A DNA stretch of 64,000 bases from Corynebacterium appendicis CIP 107643 (GTDB lineage Bacteria > Actinomycetota > Actinomycetes > Mycobacteriales > Mycobacteriaceae): the NCBI RefSeq assembly GCF_030408415.1, contig NZ_CP046976.1:744001-808000 (forward strand), in the 5' to 3' direction. The notes under the pieces were generated by a model. It saw only the letters and a program-made list of their open reading frames with translations. It was not told the origin of the DNA and did no database searches. Of this stretch, positions 63,941-64,000 are shown piece by piece. The position numbers were made by a program, and so were the translations under genes. Position 1 is the stretch's first letter. Each line of letters opens with the position of its first letter.

Positions 63941-64000
63941 CGGAGATCACGGCCTTCTTCGGGTTGCTGCTCGGTTGTGAATATATGCCCAATCTTTCGA

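Noticed and set aside
1-64000. CRISPR array or cas genes
   Set aside because: No regularly spaced direct repeats and no Cas-like proteins were seen; the only multi-copy motif is the dispersed 11-mer.

Overview
The window is a stretch of a high-GC actinobacterial chromosome, best matched to Corynebacterium. Mycothiol amidase (mca) beside a short-chain Z-prenyl synthase, an LGFP-repeat lipoprotein, DUF4245/DUF4307/DUF6542 proteins and the order greA-DUF4307-mca-uppS-coaA-glyA-phoH2-fumC-glpX-xseBA-ispH-DUF6542-ychF follow the conserved Corynebacteriales arrangement. I do not assign a species. No BLAST, HMM, promoter or folding program was run; names come from motifs, length and context.

Region 1 (1-3,900): the start of a leftward gene, tRNA-Gln and mfd. 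Region 2 (4,000-6,232): an AT-richer two-gene insert that stands out from its surroundings. It encodes a protein with a soluble domain and two C-terminal membrane helices, overlapped by a small, divergent member of the histidine/phenylalanine ammonia-lyase family in which the MIO-forming Ala-Ser-Gly triad reads Gly-Cys-Gly. This pair is my best candidate for an undescribed system.

Region 3 (6,250-35,990): mostly housekeeping genes: CPBP protease, NAD-binding protein, an unusual short tRNA with UAA anticodon, SUFU-domain protein, Bax-inhibitor-like protein, HNH endonuclease preceded by two inverted perfect DnaA boxes, then the conserved block listed above plus rmuC, an AI-2E transporter and a purple-acid-phosphatase-like protein whose C-terminal membrane anchor lies behind an in-frame TAG. 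The 11-mer GCTTATCGACG (either strand) occurs nine times in this core sequence and I found none in the island.

Region 4 (36,000-64,000): an acquired copper island. It begins right after ychF with a dead serine recombinase and a broken ccdA. Copper genes: TlpA-like thioredoxin, Tat-exported multicopper oxidase, CueP, CopRS, two CopZ-like proteins, CopB-type and CopA-type P1B ATPases, DUF305 and YdhK lipoproteins, a cysteine-rich four-helix copper-binding protein and CsoR. A CopR tandem box lies before copR with a degenerate copy at 54,116, and CsoR-type operators precede both copZ-ATPase units. Embedded among them is a carbon-metabolism set: archaeal-type (type II) GAPDH, metal-independent class I fructose-bisphosphate aldolase, a beta-phosphoglucomutase-GH65 phosphorylase fusion and phosphoketolase. 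I infer that it bypasses glycolytic steps poisoned by copper. An IS6-family element with a dead transposase, an orphan antitoxin with a decayed RelE, a DUF2269-like membrane protein, an M23 peptidase and an apolipoprotein N-acyltransferase with Cys387 replaced by Ser complete the island. Its right edge is outside the window.
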